Part shown: piece by piece, positions 45,407 to 52,354 of the stretch
Layout: every line of letters begins with the position of its first letter
Position numbering within the stretch: position 1 is the first letter of the stretch
NCBI RefSeq assembly: GCF_004348325.1
Contig: NZ_SMKF01000005.1
Location: forward strand, 1 to 64,000
Direction: 5' to 3'
From: Micromonospora sp. KC213
GTDB lineage: Bacteria; Actinomycetota; Actinomycetes; Mycobacteriales; Micromonosporaceae
Length of the DNA: 64,000 nucleotides
Notes under the pieces: model-generated
Seen by the model: the letters and a program-made list of their open reading frames with translations, nothing else
Told to the model about the DNA's origin: nothing
Databases searched by the model: none
Program-made: the position numbers and the translations under genes

Positions 45407-46023
45407 GTCCGCGACGTTCGGGCCGGCGCCCCGGCAACCCGGACACCCGGGAGGTGATCCTCGCGGCGGCCCGCACGACCTTCGCCGAGCGCGGATTCGA
45501 CGCGGCCTCCATCCGGGTGATCGCGGCGGCCGCGGGCGTCGACCCGGCGTTGGTGCACCACTACTTCGGCACCAAGGAGCAGCTCTTCCGGGCCACCATC
45601 GACATCTCGGTGGACCCGGCGGAGCTGCTGCCCGCCGTGCTGTCCGGTGACCGGGACACCGTGGGTGAACGGCTGGTGCGGATGTTCCTCACGGTGTGGG
45701 ACTCGCCGGCCGGCGCGGCAGCGGTGGCCCTGCTCCGTTCGGCGGTCGCCAACGAGTGGACCGCCCGGCTGCTGCGCGAGTTCCTGGTCACCCAGGTGCT
45801 GCGCCGGGTGCTCGACCAGCTCGCGATCGACCCGGCCGAGCTGCCGCTGCGCGGCTCGCTGGTGGCCTCCCAGATGATCGGACTGGCCATGATGCGCTAC
45901 GTCGTCCGGTTGGAGCCGGTCGCCTCCGCCGCCCCGGAGGCACTGGTCGCGGCGGTGGGCCCCACGGTGCAGCGCTATCTCACCGGCGAGCTGGCGGATC
46001 CGCCGGGCGGCCGTCGCGCCTGA
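45403..46023 (+). CDS. TetR family transcriptional regulator
   Basis: 206 residues. The N-terminal HTH is ILAAARTTFAERGFDAASIR, then VIAAAAGVDPALVHHYFGTK (TetR pattern with the closing Y-F-x-x-K). The ligand domain follows, with SPAGAAAVALLRSAVANEWT and LVASQMIGLAMMRYVV, a subgroup common beside drug exporters. ATG 45403 overlaps the permease stop by 4 bases, so it is translated with the transporter. It likely represses this operon in response to an exported compound, in addition to MerR control. Confidence 0.9.
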   Translation: MSPRRSGRRPGNPDTREVILAAARTTFAERGFDAASIRVIAAAAGVDPALVHHYFGTKEQLFRATIDISVDPAELLPAVLSGDRDTVGERLVRMFLTVWDSPAGAAAVALLRSAVANEWTARLLREFLVTQVLRRVLDQLAIDPAELPLRGSLVASQMIGLAMMRYVVRLEPVASAAPEALVAAVGPTVQRYLTGELADPPGGRRA

Positions 46024-46109
46024 GGGCCGGCGGCGTTGTGGCGACCGTCTACCGTGACGACGCCGCGGCCGGCGCGGATCGGTCAACGGGTACGCAGGCG
46101 GGAGGCCAG

Positions 46110-46514
46110 ATGGGAAGCAGCAGGTTCGCCGTGGTGGGCGTGGTGGGCGTCGTGCTGGTGGGCGGCACGGCGTGCGGCAGCGAGGGCGACGCCGGGCGGG
46201 AGTACGCCGACAAGCTGACCCGGGCTGGCTTCACCTCGGTGACGGTGTCCCCGGAGGTGAAGAAGTCCCTGCGGAAGAACCGTGAGCGCCGCAGCACCGT
46301 CGCCTACACCTTCGCGTGGCGGGTCAACACCGACACCGACCCGGCGACCTGCGAGGTCGTCCTGCGGCATCCGGCGTACAACGACCGGTCGCTGCGTGGT
46401 GACCACTGGCAAATCGAGGAGGTCGACGACCGGGACGTCGACGGCTGGGGCGGCGACAGCCCGGATCCGGCGACGGTCGAGCGGTTGCTGCGCGAGCACC
46501 ACTACGACTGCTGA
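46110..46514 (+). CDS. Small putative lipoprotein
   Basis: 134 residues from ATG 46110 (GGAGG 5 bases upstream). The signal segment SSRFAVVGVVGVVLVGG is followed by the lipobox-like TACGSEGD, so lipidation by Lgt and cleavage before Cys is likely. The mature part has EYADKLTRAGFTSVTVSPEV, YTFAWRVNTDTDPATCEVVL and a final HHYDC; two more cysteines may form a disulfide outside the membrane. No family recognised; location on the outer face of the plasma membrane is inferred. Confidence 0.7.
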   Translation: MGSSRFAVVGVVGVVLVGGTACGSEGDAGREYADKLTRAGFTSVTVSPEVKKSLRKNRERRSTVAYTFAWRVNTDTDPATCEVVLRHPAYNDRSLRGDHWQIEEVDDRDVDGWGGDSPDPATVERLLREHHYDC

Positions 46515-46539
46515 CCCGGCGGGCCGGGGGCTCAGCCGA

Positions 46540-46737
46540 CCGACGGCCACCCTGGTCCGCGCCGCCAGGCCCGCACTGGAAGACCACCCGGCGCAGCAGG
46601 CGATCGGGCTGGTGGCGCTCGTCGAAGGGCTCGACACGCTCAGCGCGGTCGACCCGAAGACGTACCCGGTAGCGGCGCAACGGGCGGCCGTGCGGCGGGC
46701 ATTCGGTGGACCACAACAACGCCAGATGACCCGCACA
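46540..46737 (+). pseudogene. Possible gene remnant without start or stop
   Basis: In the 223-base gap between the lipoprotein gene and the deoR-type gene, one plus-strand frame reads with protein-like composition: TATLVRAARPALEDHPAQQA, IGLVALVEGLDTLSAVDP, AAQRAAVRRAFGG. It lacks a start with a ribosome site and runs on into the opposite-strand regulator. I do not recognise a family. It may be the tail of a lost gene, or chance. Confidence 0.25.
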
Positions 46738-47493
46738 TCAGGCATGGACGATCGGGACGCCGCCCTCCACGAGCCGCCGCAGGGTGTCGTCCTCCGGCGG
46801 CGCGTCGCTGATGATGCCCTCGACGGCGGTCAGCGGAAGGACCGCGAAGCGCGACGCCGCGCCGATCTTTTCCGCGCTCGCCAGCACGTAGGTGTCGGCC
46901 GCCCGCTGGGCGAGTGCCCGTTTCATCGCGGCCTCGTCAGCGTCACCGGTGGTCAGGCCGGCATCGGGGTGGACCCCGGTGACGCCGAGCAGGAACAGGT
47001 CCGCGTTGACCGCCTGCGCGGCCTCCACTGCGGCGGCGCCGCAGGCGACCACCGAGTGCTTGAAGAGCCGACCACCGAGCAGGTACACCTCGACATTCGG
47101 GTGCTCGGCGAGCGCGGCACCCACCGTGGGACTGTGGGTGACCACGGTGGCCCGCAGCGCGGCGGGCAGGATACGGGCGACCGCGAGGGCGGTGGTGCCG
47201 CCGTCGACGATGACCGTTGTGCCGGGCTGGATCAGCGCGGCGGCGGCGGCGGCGACCCGCCCCTTGGAGTCCACCCCAACCTGGCGGCGGGTCGGGTAGT
47301 CGGCCACCGCCGGGGAGGCTGGTAACGCGCCGCCGTACACCCGTTGACACAGCCCCATCGCGGCCAGGTCGCGCAGGTCGCGGCGGATTGTGTCCTCCGA
47401 GGTGCCGAGTTCGGTCGCGATGTCCTTGGCGACGACCCGCCGGTCCCGGCGCAACCGGTCCAGCAGGAGGTCACGACGTTGCGCAGCCAGCAT
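46738..47493 (-). CDS. DeoR/GlpR family transcriptional regulator
   Basis: 251 residues from ATG 47493 (GAAGGAA 6 bases upstream). DeoR HTH: QRRDLLLDRLRRDRRVVAKD, then LGTSEDTIRRDLRDLAAMGL. The DeoR C-terminal sensor follows with TTVIVDGGTTALAVARIL, VYLLGGRLFKHSVVACG and LLGVTGVHPDAGLTTGDADE, the sugar-phosphate-binding fold. It probably represses the divergent DUF4406-NUDIX pair; the starts are only about 55 bases apart across an A/T-rich segment. Confidence 0.9.
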   Translation of the reverse strand: MLAAQRRDLLLDRLRRDRRVVAKDIATELGTSEDTIRRDLRDLAAMGLCQRVYGGALPASPAVADYPTRRQVGVDSKGRVAAAAAALIQPGTTVIVDGGTTALAVARILPAALRATVVTHSPTVGAALAEHPNVEVYLLGGRLFKHSVVACGAAAVEAAQAVNADLFLLGVTGVHPDAGLTTGDADEAAMKRALAQRAADTYVLASAEKIGAASRFAVLPLTAVEGIISDAPPEDDTLRRLVEGGVPIVHA

Positions 47494-47510
47494 GCACGTT
47501 CCTTCACAAT

Positions 47511-47541
47511 CTTCTTTGTTTCTGCACGATCTCCCGATAAT
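47511..47541 (+). promoter_or_regulatory. A/T-rich divergent promoter with GATAAT -10 element
   Basis: GATAAT (47536-47541) lies 4-10 bases before the possible ATGs of the DUF4406 gene, fitting a leaderless transcript. A small dyad, ACAA (47507-47510) and TTGT (47517-47520), lies in the same A/T-rich patch and could be a DeoR half-site. Weak -35. Confidence 0.4.
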
Positions 47542-47550
47542 CTCATGTTC

Positions 47551-47928
47551 ATGACCACAGCGAAACCCCTGATGATCCTCATTGCCGGCCCGTACCGGTC
47601 GGGCACCAACGACCACCCCGATCTGCTCGCGGCGAACCTACGCCGGCTGGAGGAGGCGGCCTGGCCGATCTTCCAGGCCGGGCACGTCCCGATGATCGGC
47701 GAGTGGGTCGCCCTTCCGGTGCTGCGGGGCGCGGGTGCCGACGGCGTCGGTGACCCGCTGGCGCAGGACGTGCTCTACCCCACCGCGCAGCGGCTGCTGC
47801 AACACTGCGACGCGGTACTGCGGCTGCCCGGAGTGTCGACCGGCGCCGATCAGGATGTGGCCATCGCGCGGGAGCGCGGACTGCCGGTGTACTACGACGT
47901 CGCCGACGTGCCGGGGGTCGCGGCATGA
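47551..47928 (+). CDS. DUF4406-type (nucleoside deoxyribosyltransferase-like) protein
   Basis: 125 residues from ATG 47551 (ATG 47545 is two codons earlier; the message looks leaderless). It starts KPLMILIAGPYRSGTNDHP, the IAGPYR phosphate-binding turn of the DUF4406/nucleoside 2-deoxyribosyltransferase-like fold, and ends CDAVLRLPGVSTGADQDVAI and ARERGLPVYYD, with a Glu/Asp site typical of that fold. Reaction unproven; a nucleoside or nucleotide glycosidic substrate is an inference. Its stop overlaps the NUDIX gene start by 4 bases. Confidence 0.78.
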   Translation: MTTAKPLMILIAGPYRSGTNDHPDLLAANLRRLEEAAWPIFQAGHVPMIGEWVALPVLRGAGADGVGDPLAQDVLYPTAQRLLQHCDAVLRLPGVSTGADQDVAIARERGLPVYYDVADVPGVAA

Positions 47929-48671
47929 GTGGCGTGCGCACCGGGACCGCGCTGGCCGAGCCAGTCACACCGTCGAGGCCGACCGGCGTGCCGGGCATCG
48001 ACGTACCCGACGCCCGCGGTCGCACCGGCCTGGACCAGGCCGGTCGCCACCTCACCGGAAACCCCGGCGTCGTCATCCGCGACGTCCAGCTGCTCGCCAG
48101 CGGCTGGTACGTGCTGCGACGCACCACGTTCGACTACCGGCATACCGACGGCACCTGGAGCCGGCAACAACGCGAGACCTACGACCGGGGCAACGGCGCG
48201 ACCATCCTGCTGTACGACGTCGATCGCGGCACGGTGCTGATCACCCGCCAGTTCCGCTACCCGGTGTACGTCAACGGCCACCCCGACGGGATGATGCTGG
48301 AGACGGCGGCCGGGCTCCTCGACGACGACGCCCCCGACGCGGCGATCCGCCGGGAGGCAGCCGAGGAGCTGGGCGTCACGGTCGGCGAGCTGGAGCACGT
48401 GTTCGATGTCTACACCAGCCCCGGCTCGGTGACCGAACGGCTGCACTGCTACGCCGCCGCGTACACGCCCGCGACGCGTACCGGGGCCGGCGGCGGGGTG
48501 GCCGACGAGGGTGAGGACATCATCGTGGTCGAGCTGCCGTTCGCGGAGGCGCTCGACATGACGCACGACGGACGCATCACCGACGCGAAGACCATCATGC
48601 TGCTGCAATGGGCAGCACTGCGCGGTCCGTTCCGCGCCGGACAGTCACTGTATCGACAGGCGGCGTGTTGA
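47925..48671 (+). CDS. NUDIX hydrolase (NudK/ADP-ribose pyrophosphatase-like)
   Basis: 248 residues. A NUDIX box is present with drift: GLLDDDAPDAAIRREAAEEL then GV keeps R-E-x2-E-E-x-G, while the first Glu is Asp and the spacing is altered. Upstream NGATILLYDVDRGTVLITRQ and FRYPVYVNGHPDGMMLE match the NudK/GDP-mannose and ADP-ribose hydrolase group. The N-terminus is about 45 residues longer than usual. It hydrolyses nucleoside diphosphate-X compounds in the cytoplasm. Coupled to DUF4406 (ATGA), so the pair probably handles a modified nucleotide. Confidence 0.85.
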   Translation: MSGVRTGTALAEPVTPSRPTGVPGIDVPDARGRTGLDQAGRHLTGNPGVVIRDVQLLASGWYVLRRTTFDYRHTDGTWSRQQRETYDRGNGATILLYDVDRGTVLITRQFRYPVYVNGHPDGMMLETAAGLLDDDAPDAAIRREAAEELGVTVGELEHVFDVYTSPGSVTERLHCYAAAYTPATRTGAGGGVADEGEDIIVVELPFAEALDMTHDGRITDAKTIMLLQWAALRGPFRAGQSLYRQAAC

Positions 48672-48887
48672 GGTGGCCTGAAACTGGTCATCGACGATGG
48701 CTGCGCCGATGCGGGCGAGTCTGGCCAGCGAGTCGCGGGAGACGCCCTCGATGACGCGGAGCCAGCGCGGCCGACGCCCCGCAGGGGTCAAGGTGAGCGA
48801 GGCCGGCAGCAGCGCGGTAGGCACGCCGAGCCCAGCCGAACGCATCGGTGACCTCCGGCTCGCCACCGCAGGCACTGCCTGCGGCAT
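48645..48887 (-). CDS. Possible 80-residue ORF coupled to the DUF2470 gene
   Basis: ATG 48887 overlaps the DUF2470 stop (TGATG). It reads PAGRRPRWLRVIEGVSRDSL and ARLARIGAAIVDDQFQATST to a stop at 48645, overlapping the end of the NUDIX gene on the other strand by 27 bases. Composition looks protein-like, but I recognise no family, and it may be the 3' remnant of a lost gene. A perfect palindrome GCAGGCA-C-TGCCTGC (48868-48882) near its start could terminate the DUF2470 message instead. Confidence 0.3.
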   Translation of the reverse strand: MPQAVPAVASRRSPMRSAGLGVPTALLPASLTLTPAGRRPRWLRVIEGVSRDSLARLARIGAAIVDDQFQATSTRRLSIQ

Positions 48888-49654
48888 CAGGGGGCGGCCG
48901 CCCGAGGGTTCCGGCGCGCCGGCGTTTCAGACTTCTCGAACCCACGAGAAACGAGCATCGGGTGCAGCAGCCGGGACAGCTCCGCCACGTCCGCCACCGG
49001 CCGGGGGAAGGCCAGCCGGGCCCGCCGGCGGTCGCCCGGGCCGCCGTACGCCACCACCAGGCCGTGTCGGTCCAGGCGCACCACGCGCGGCTCGCCGCCG
49101 GTCAGGTCGAGCCGCCGGCGCAGGTATCCGGCCACCTCGGGGCCGTGGTGGTCGGCGAGGTCGGCCAGCAGCGCGGCCTCGACCGGGTGCAGCGGGTCCG
49201 GTGCGGCGGCGGCGTACTCCGCCGGGTCGATGCGGTGCACGCCGGCGCTCTCCAGCCGGGCCTCGACCACCTCGAAGCGGTGCAGCCGGAACCGGGCGCC
49301 GACGTCGAACAGGTCGCCGGTGGGGTCGACGGCGGCGAAGTCCGCCGCGGCGGCGCGGGTCTCGGCACCGGTCAGCGGCGCCGCCCAGCCGGACACCCAG
49401 GCCCGGCCGAGCGACGGCGCGCCCGCGGCCGGGGGCAGGTCCAGCACGTCCAGCACCACGGCCACGTCGTCGCCCGGGTGGGGGGCCAGTTCGGCGGCGA
49501 GGTCGCTGACCACCGGCACGAGCATCAGCACCCGGCCGTCGGGGTCCGTGGCGTGCCGGACGTGGAACGGCCCGGGGCGGTGGGCGAGGTGCACCAGGCC
49601 GGGAAGCCGGCCCGCGACCAGGGTGCGAACGATCTCTGCGGGGCTCGGTCCCAT
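48887..49654 (-). CDS. DUF2470 (HugZ-like) protein, probable heme/iron-linked flavin-fold protein
   Basis: 255 residues. The N-terminal part (GPFHVRHATDPDGRVLMLVP, then VVLDVLDLPPAAGAPSLGRA and WVSGW) has the pyridoxamine-oxidase-like split-barrel pattern. The C-terminal DUF2470 segment (LHPVEAALLADLADHHGPEV, AGYLRRR) is the domain shared with HugZ heme oxygenases. ATG 49654 has GGAGGTG 5 bases upstream. A near-perfect iron-regulator box lies 15 bases further upstream, so expression should rise in low iron. Heme or iron handling is inferred from domain and box; activity is unproven. Confidence 0.85.
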   Translation of the reverse strand: MGPSPAEIVRTLVAGRLPGLVHLAHRPGPFHVRHATDPDGRVLMLVPVVSDLAAELAPHPGDDVAVVLDVLDLPPAAGAPSLGRAWVSGWAAPLTGAETRAAAADFAAVDPTGDLFDVGARFRLHRFEVVEARLESAGVHRIDPAEYAAAAPDPLHPVEAALLADLADHHGPEVAGYLRRRLDLTGGEPRVVRLDRHGLVVAYGGPGDRRRARLAFPRPVADVAELSRLLHPMLVSRGFEKSETPARRNPRAAAP

Positions 49655-49668
49655 CGGACACCTCCAAC

Positions 49669-49687
49669 ATAGGTTAGGCTTACCTAA
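49669..49687. promoter_or_regulatory. DtxR/IdeR/DmdR iron box
   Basis: ATAGGTTAGGCTTACCTAA matches the IdeR/DmdR consensus TTAGGTTAGGCTAACCTAA at 17 of 19 positions. It lies between the divergent DUF2470 gene (start 49654) and the S4 gene (start 49724), where a bound repressor would block both promoters. Confidence 0.88.
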
Positions 49688-49723
49688 CTCGCACCCTAGA
49701 GCACCCGAGCGGAGACGTCCACC

Positions 49724-50335
49724 GTGAACCACCCCCGACCCAAGGCCCGGCTCTCCCGGGCCCTCGGCATCCCGCTGACCCGCAAGTGCGTCCGCTACGT
49801 CGAGCGCCGCCCCTACCCGCCGGGCGTACACGGCCGCGCCCGCCGCCGCACCTCCGACTACCAGGTGCGGCTGTTGGAGAAGCAGCGGCTGCGGCACCAG
49901 TACAACGTCAGCGAGGTCCAGCTCCGCCGGGCCTTCGACGAGGCCGCGCGGGCCGCCGGCAAGACCGGCGAGACCCTCGTCGTGCTCCTGGAACGCCGGC
50001 TCGACGCCGTCGTGCACCGGGCCGGGCTGGCCCGCAGCGTCTACCAGGCCCGACAGCTCGTCGCGCACGGACACTTCACCGTCGACGGACGGAAGGTCGA
50101 CCGCCCCTCGTACCGGCTGCGGCCGGGCCAGGTGGTGGCCGTCCGGCAACGCAGCCGCGAGCGGCTGCCGTTCCAGCTCGCCGCCGCCGGGGCCAACGCC
50201 ACCGACGGGCCCGGGCAGCCGTACCTGTCGGTCGACCTGGCCGGTCTGCGGGTCACCCTGCTGCGCGAGCCGACCCGGCACGAGGTGCCGGTGATCTGCG
50301 ACGAGCAACTCGTGGTCGAGTACTACTCGCGGTGA
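49724..50335 (+). CDS. rpsD: Stand-alone 30S ribosomal protein S4
   Basis: 203 residues. Full S4: N-terminal ALGIPLTRKCVRYVERRPYP then PGVHGR, and the S4 RNA-binding domain RLDAVVHRAGLARSVYQARQ with LVAHGHFTVDGRKVDRPSYR. Only one Cys is present near the N-terminus, so the four-Cys zinc site seen in some S4 proteins is absent. Not in a ribosomal operon (no rpsK, rpoA or rplQ here), hence probably a paralogue. GTG 49724 has GGAG about 11 bases upstream. Controlled by the iron box shared with the DUF2470 gene. S4 binds 16S rRNA early in 30S assembly. Confidence 0.92.
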   Translation: MNHPRPKARLSRALGIPLTRKCVRYVERRPYPPGVHGRARRRTSDYQVRLLEKQRLRHQYNVSEVQLRRAFDEAARAAGKTGETLVVLLERRLDAVVHRAGLARSVYQARQLVAHGHFTVDGRKVDRPSYRLRPGQVVAVRQRSRERLPFQLAAAGANATDGPGQPYLSVDLAGLRVTLLREPTRHEVPVICDEQLVVEYYSR

Positions 50336-50396
50336 GCGCCGCCGCCCGCCCGGCCGGTGGATCGCCCGGACCGCGGCCGGGTGCCGGGCGGTCGGG

Positions 50397-52175
50397 CTAG
50401 CGGGTCTGCTCCAGCCAGGAGGCGTAGAGCAGGCCGTAGATCGACTCCGGGTCGCGGACCAGCTCGTCGTGCGGCCCGCGCTGCACGACCCGGCCCCGGT
50501 CCACCACGATCACCTCGTCGGCGGCCTGGGCGGTGGAGAGCCGGTGCGCGATGGCCAGCGTCGTCCGGCCCCGGGTGACGGCGTCGAGGGTGCGTTGCAG
50601 GCGTACCTCGGTGGCCGGGTCCACCGCGCTGGTCGCCTCGTCCAGCACCAGCAGGTCCGGGTCGGCCACGTACGCCCGCGCCAGCGCGACCAGTTGCCGC
50701 TCCCCCACGCTCAGCGCCTCGCCCCGCTCCCCGACCGGGGTGTCCAGGCCCGACGGCAGTCCGTCGAGCCAGTCCACCAGCCCCAGCTCGGTGAAGGCGA
50801 CGGTGAGCTCGTCGTCGGTGAGCTCCGGGCGGGCGAACCGTACGTTCTCCCCCACGGTGGCGTCGAAGAGGAAGCCGTCCTGCGGCACCATCACCACCCG
50901 GGAGCGCAGCGAGTCGAACCGCACCCGGTGCAGCGGCACGCCGGAGAGCAGCACCTCACCGGCGGTCGGATCCATCAGCCGGGTCAGCAGTTTGGCGAAG
51001 GTGGTCTTGCCGCTGCCGGTCTCACCGACCACCGCGACCCGGCTCTTGGCCGCGATGTCCAGGGTGACGTCGTGCAGCACCGGCGGCCCGCCCGGATAGG
51101 CGAAGGTCACCCCGGCGAAGCGGATGTCCAGCGGGCCGGGCGGCAGCTCCCGCCCCTGCGCGCCCGGGTCGGCCACGTCGGGGGCGACGTCGAGCACGTC
51201 GAGCACCCGCCGCCAGCCGGCGACCGCGTTCTGCGCCTCGTTGAGCACCTCGGTGGCGATCTGCACCGGCTGGATGAAGAGCGTGACCAGGAACAGGAAG
51301 GCGGTGAGCTGGCCGATGGACAGGGTGCGGTCGGCACCCAGGGTGACGCCGACGACCACCACGCCGGCCAGCGCCAGTCCGGCTGCCAGCTCCCCCACCG
51401 AACTGCCCATGATGCTGATCCGGATGGCCCGCTGCTGGGCCTTCTGCTGCCCCTCGATCGCGCTGTCCAGCCGCTGGGCGGTGCGCCCGGCGATGCCGTA
51501 CGCCCGGATCACCGGCGCCCCGACGACGCTCTCGCCGATGGCGCCGAGCAGGGCGCCCGTCCGCTGCCGCACCACCCCGTAGGCCGCGGCGAGGCGCTGC
51601 TGGAGAATCCGGATGAGCAGCACCGCCGGCGCGAACGCGCCGAGCACCACCAGGGTCAACTGCCAGGAGTACGCCAGCATCACCGCCGTGGTGACCACGA
51701 GCTGACCGAGGTTGACGAGCAGGATCACGCCGCCCCACTGGAGGAACTGGGTGATCTGGTCGACGTCGCTGGTGACCCGGGAGACCAGCGACCCGCGCCG
51801 CTCCGACTGCTGGTGCAGCATCGACAGGTCGTGCACGTGCCGGAACGCCCGGGTACGGACGTTGGCCAGGGCGGTCTCGCTGACCGTGAACAGCCGGCGC
51901 ATCATCAGGTAGCCGCAGGCGGTGGTCACCACCAGCACGGCGGCGGTGACCGCGACCACCGTCCAGACCACGCCCAGGTCGAGCCCGCCGACGATGCCGT
52001 CGTCGATGCCGCGCTGCACCGCCACCGGCACCGCCACCCGCCCGACCATGTAGACCAGGGCCAGCACCAGCGTGCCGGCCAGCCCGGTCCGCAGCTCCGG
52101 GGAGAGCGCGAGACCCCGGCGCAGCGTCCGCCAGGTCGACTCGCTCTGCTGCACTGGTTCCGCCGCCGCGCTCAC
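50397..52175 (-). CDS. ABC exporter half-transporter with consensus nucleotide site
   Basis: 592 residues from GTG 52175 (MSAAAEPVQQSESTWRTLRR). A six-helix exporter domain (VVWTVVAVTAAVLVVTTACG, GVILLVNLGQLVVTTAVMLA) is followed by an NBD: Walker A VAVVGETGSGKTTFAKLL, signature LSVGERQLVALAR (LSVGE variant), Walker B LLVLDEATSAVDP with catalytic Glu, and H-loop LAIAHRLST. It pairs with the gene at 52351-54225, whose NBD is degenerate, as one heterodimeric exporter. In-frame GTGs 52235 and 52295 within the repeat array could add 20 or 40 residues. Confidence 0.92.
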   Translation of the reverse strand: MSAAAEPVQQSESTWRTLRRGLALSPELRTGLAGTLVLALVYMVGRVAVPVAVQRGIDDGIVGGLDLGVVWTVVAVTAAVLVVTTACGYLMMRRLFTVSETALANVRTRAFRHVHDLSMLHQQSERRGSLVSRVTSDVDQITQFLQWGGVILLVNLGQLVVTTAVMLAYSWQLTLVVLGAFAPAVLLIRILQQRLAAAYGVVRQRTGALLGAIGESVVGAPVIRAYGIAGRTAQRLDSAIEGQQKAQQRAIRISIMGSSVGELAAGLALAGVVVVGVTLGADRTLSIGQLTAFLFLVTLFIQPVQIATEVLNEAQNAVAGWRRVLDVLDVAPDVADPGAQGRELPPGPLDIRFAGVTFAYPGGPPVLHDVTLDIAAKSRVAVVGETGSGKTTFAKLLTRLMDPTAGEVLLSGVPLHRVRFDSLRSRVVMVPQDGFLFDATVGENVRFARPELTDDELTVAFTELGLVDWLDGLPSGLDTPVGERGEALSVGERQLVALARAYVADPDLLVLDEATSAVDPATEVRLQRTLDAVTRGRTTLAIAHRLSTAQAADEVIVVDRGRVVQRGPHDELVRDPESIYGLLYASWLEQTR

Positions 52176-52354
52176 CGGTCCACCTGACGTTCGCGACTGC
52201 GGGGCTCGCAACACCGGCTCACTCCTCGCGCTCACCGAACCACCTGACGTTCGCGACTGCGGGGCTCGCAACACCGGCTCACTCCTCGCGCTCACCGAAC
52301 CACCTGACGTTCGCGACTGCGGGGCTCGCAACCCGGCTCACTCCTCGCGCTCAC
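52176..52354 (-). repeat. Three-copy 59/60-bp tandem repeat carrying ribosome site and GTG start (array B)
   Basis: On the minus strand, units begin at GTG 52354 (59 bp), 52295 (60 bp) and 52235 (60 bp), then reach the native GTG 52175. Each reads GTGAGCGCGAGGAGTGAG ... CGCAGTCGCGAAC ... AGGTGG, so a ribosome site precedes every following GTG. The last two units are in frame with the exporter and encode MSARSEPVLRAPQSRTSGGS. The first unit lacks one base, so a start at 52354 gives 20 codons and then TGA overlapping GTG 52295. GTG 52354 itself overlaps the stop of the upstream ABC gene. Same family as 44521-44657. Confidence 0.93.

Noticed and set aside
48697..49509. Plus-strand ORF opposite DUF2470
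   Set aside because: Arg/Pro/Gly low-complexity antisense translation with no domain; the minus-strand DUF2470 gene explains the region.
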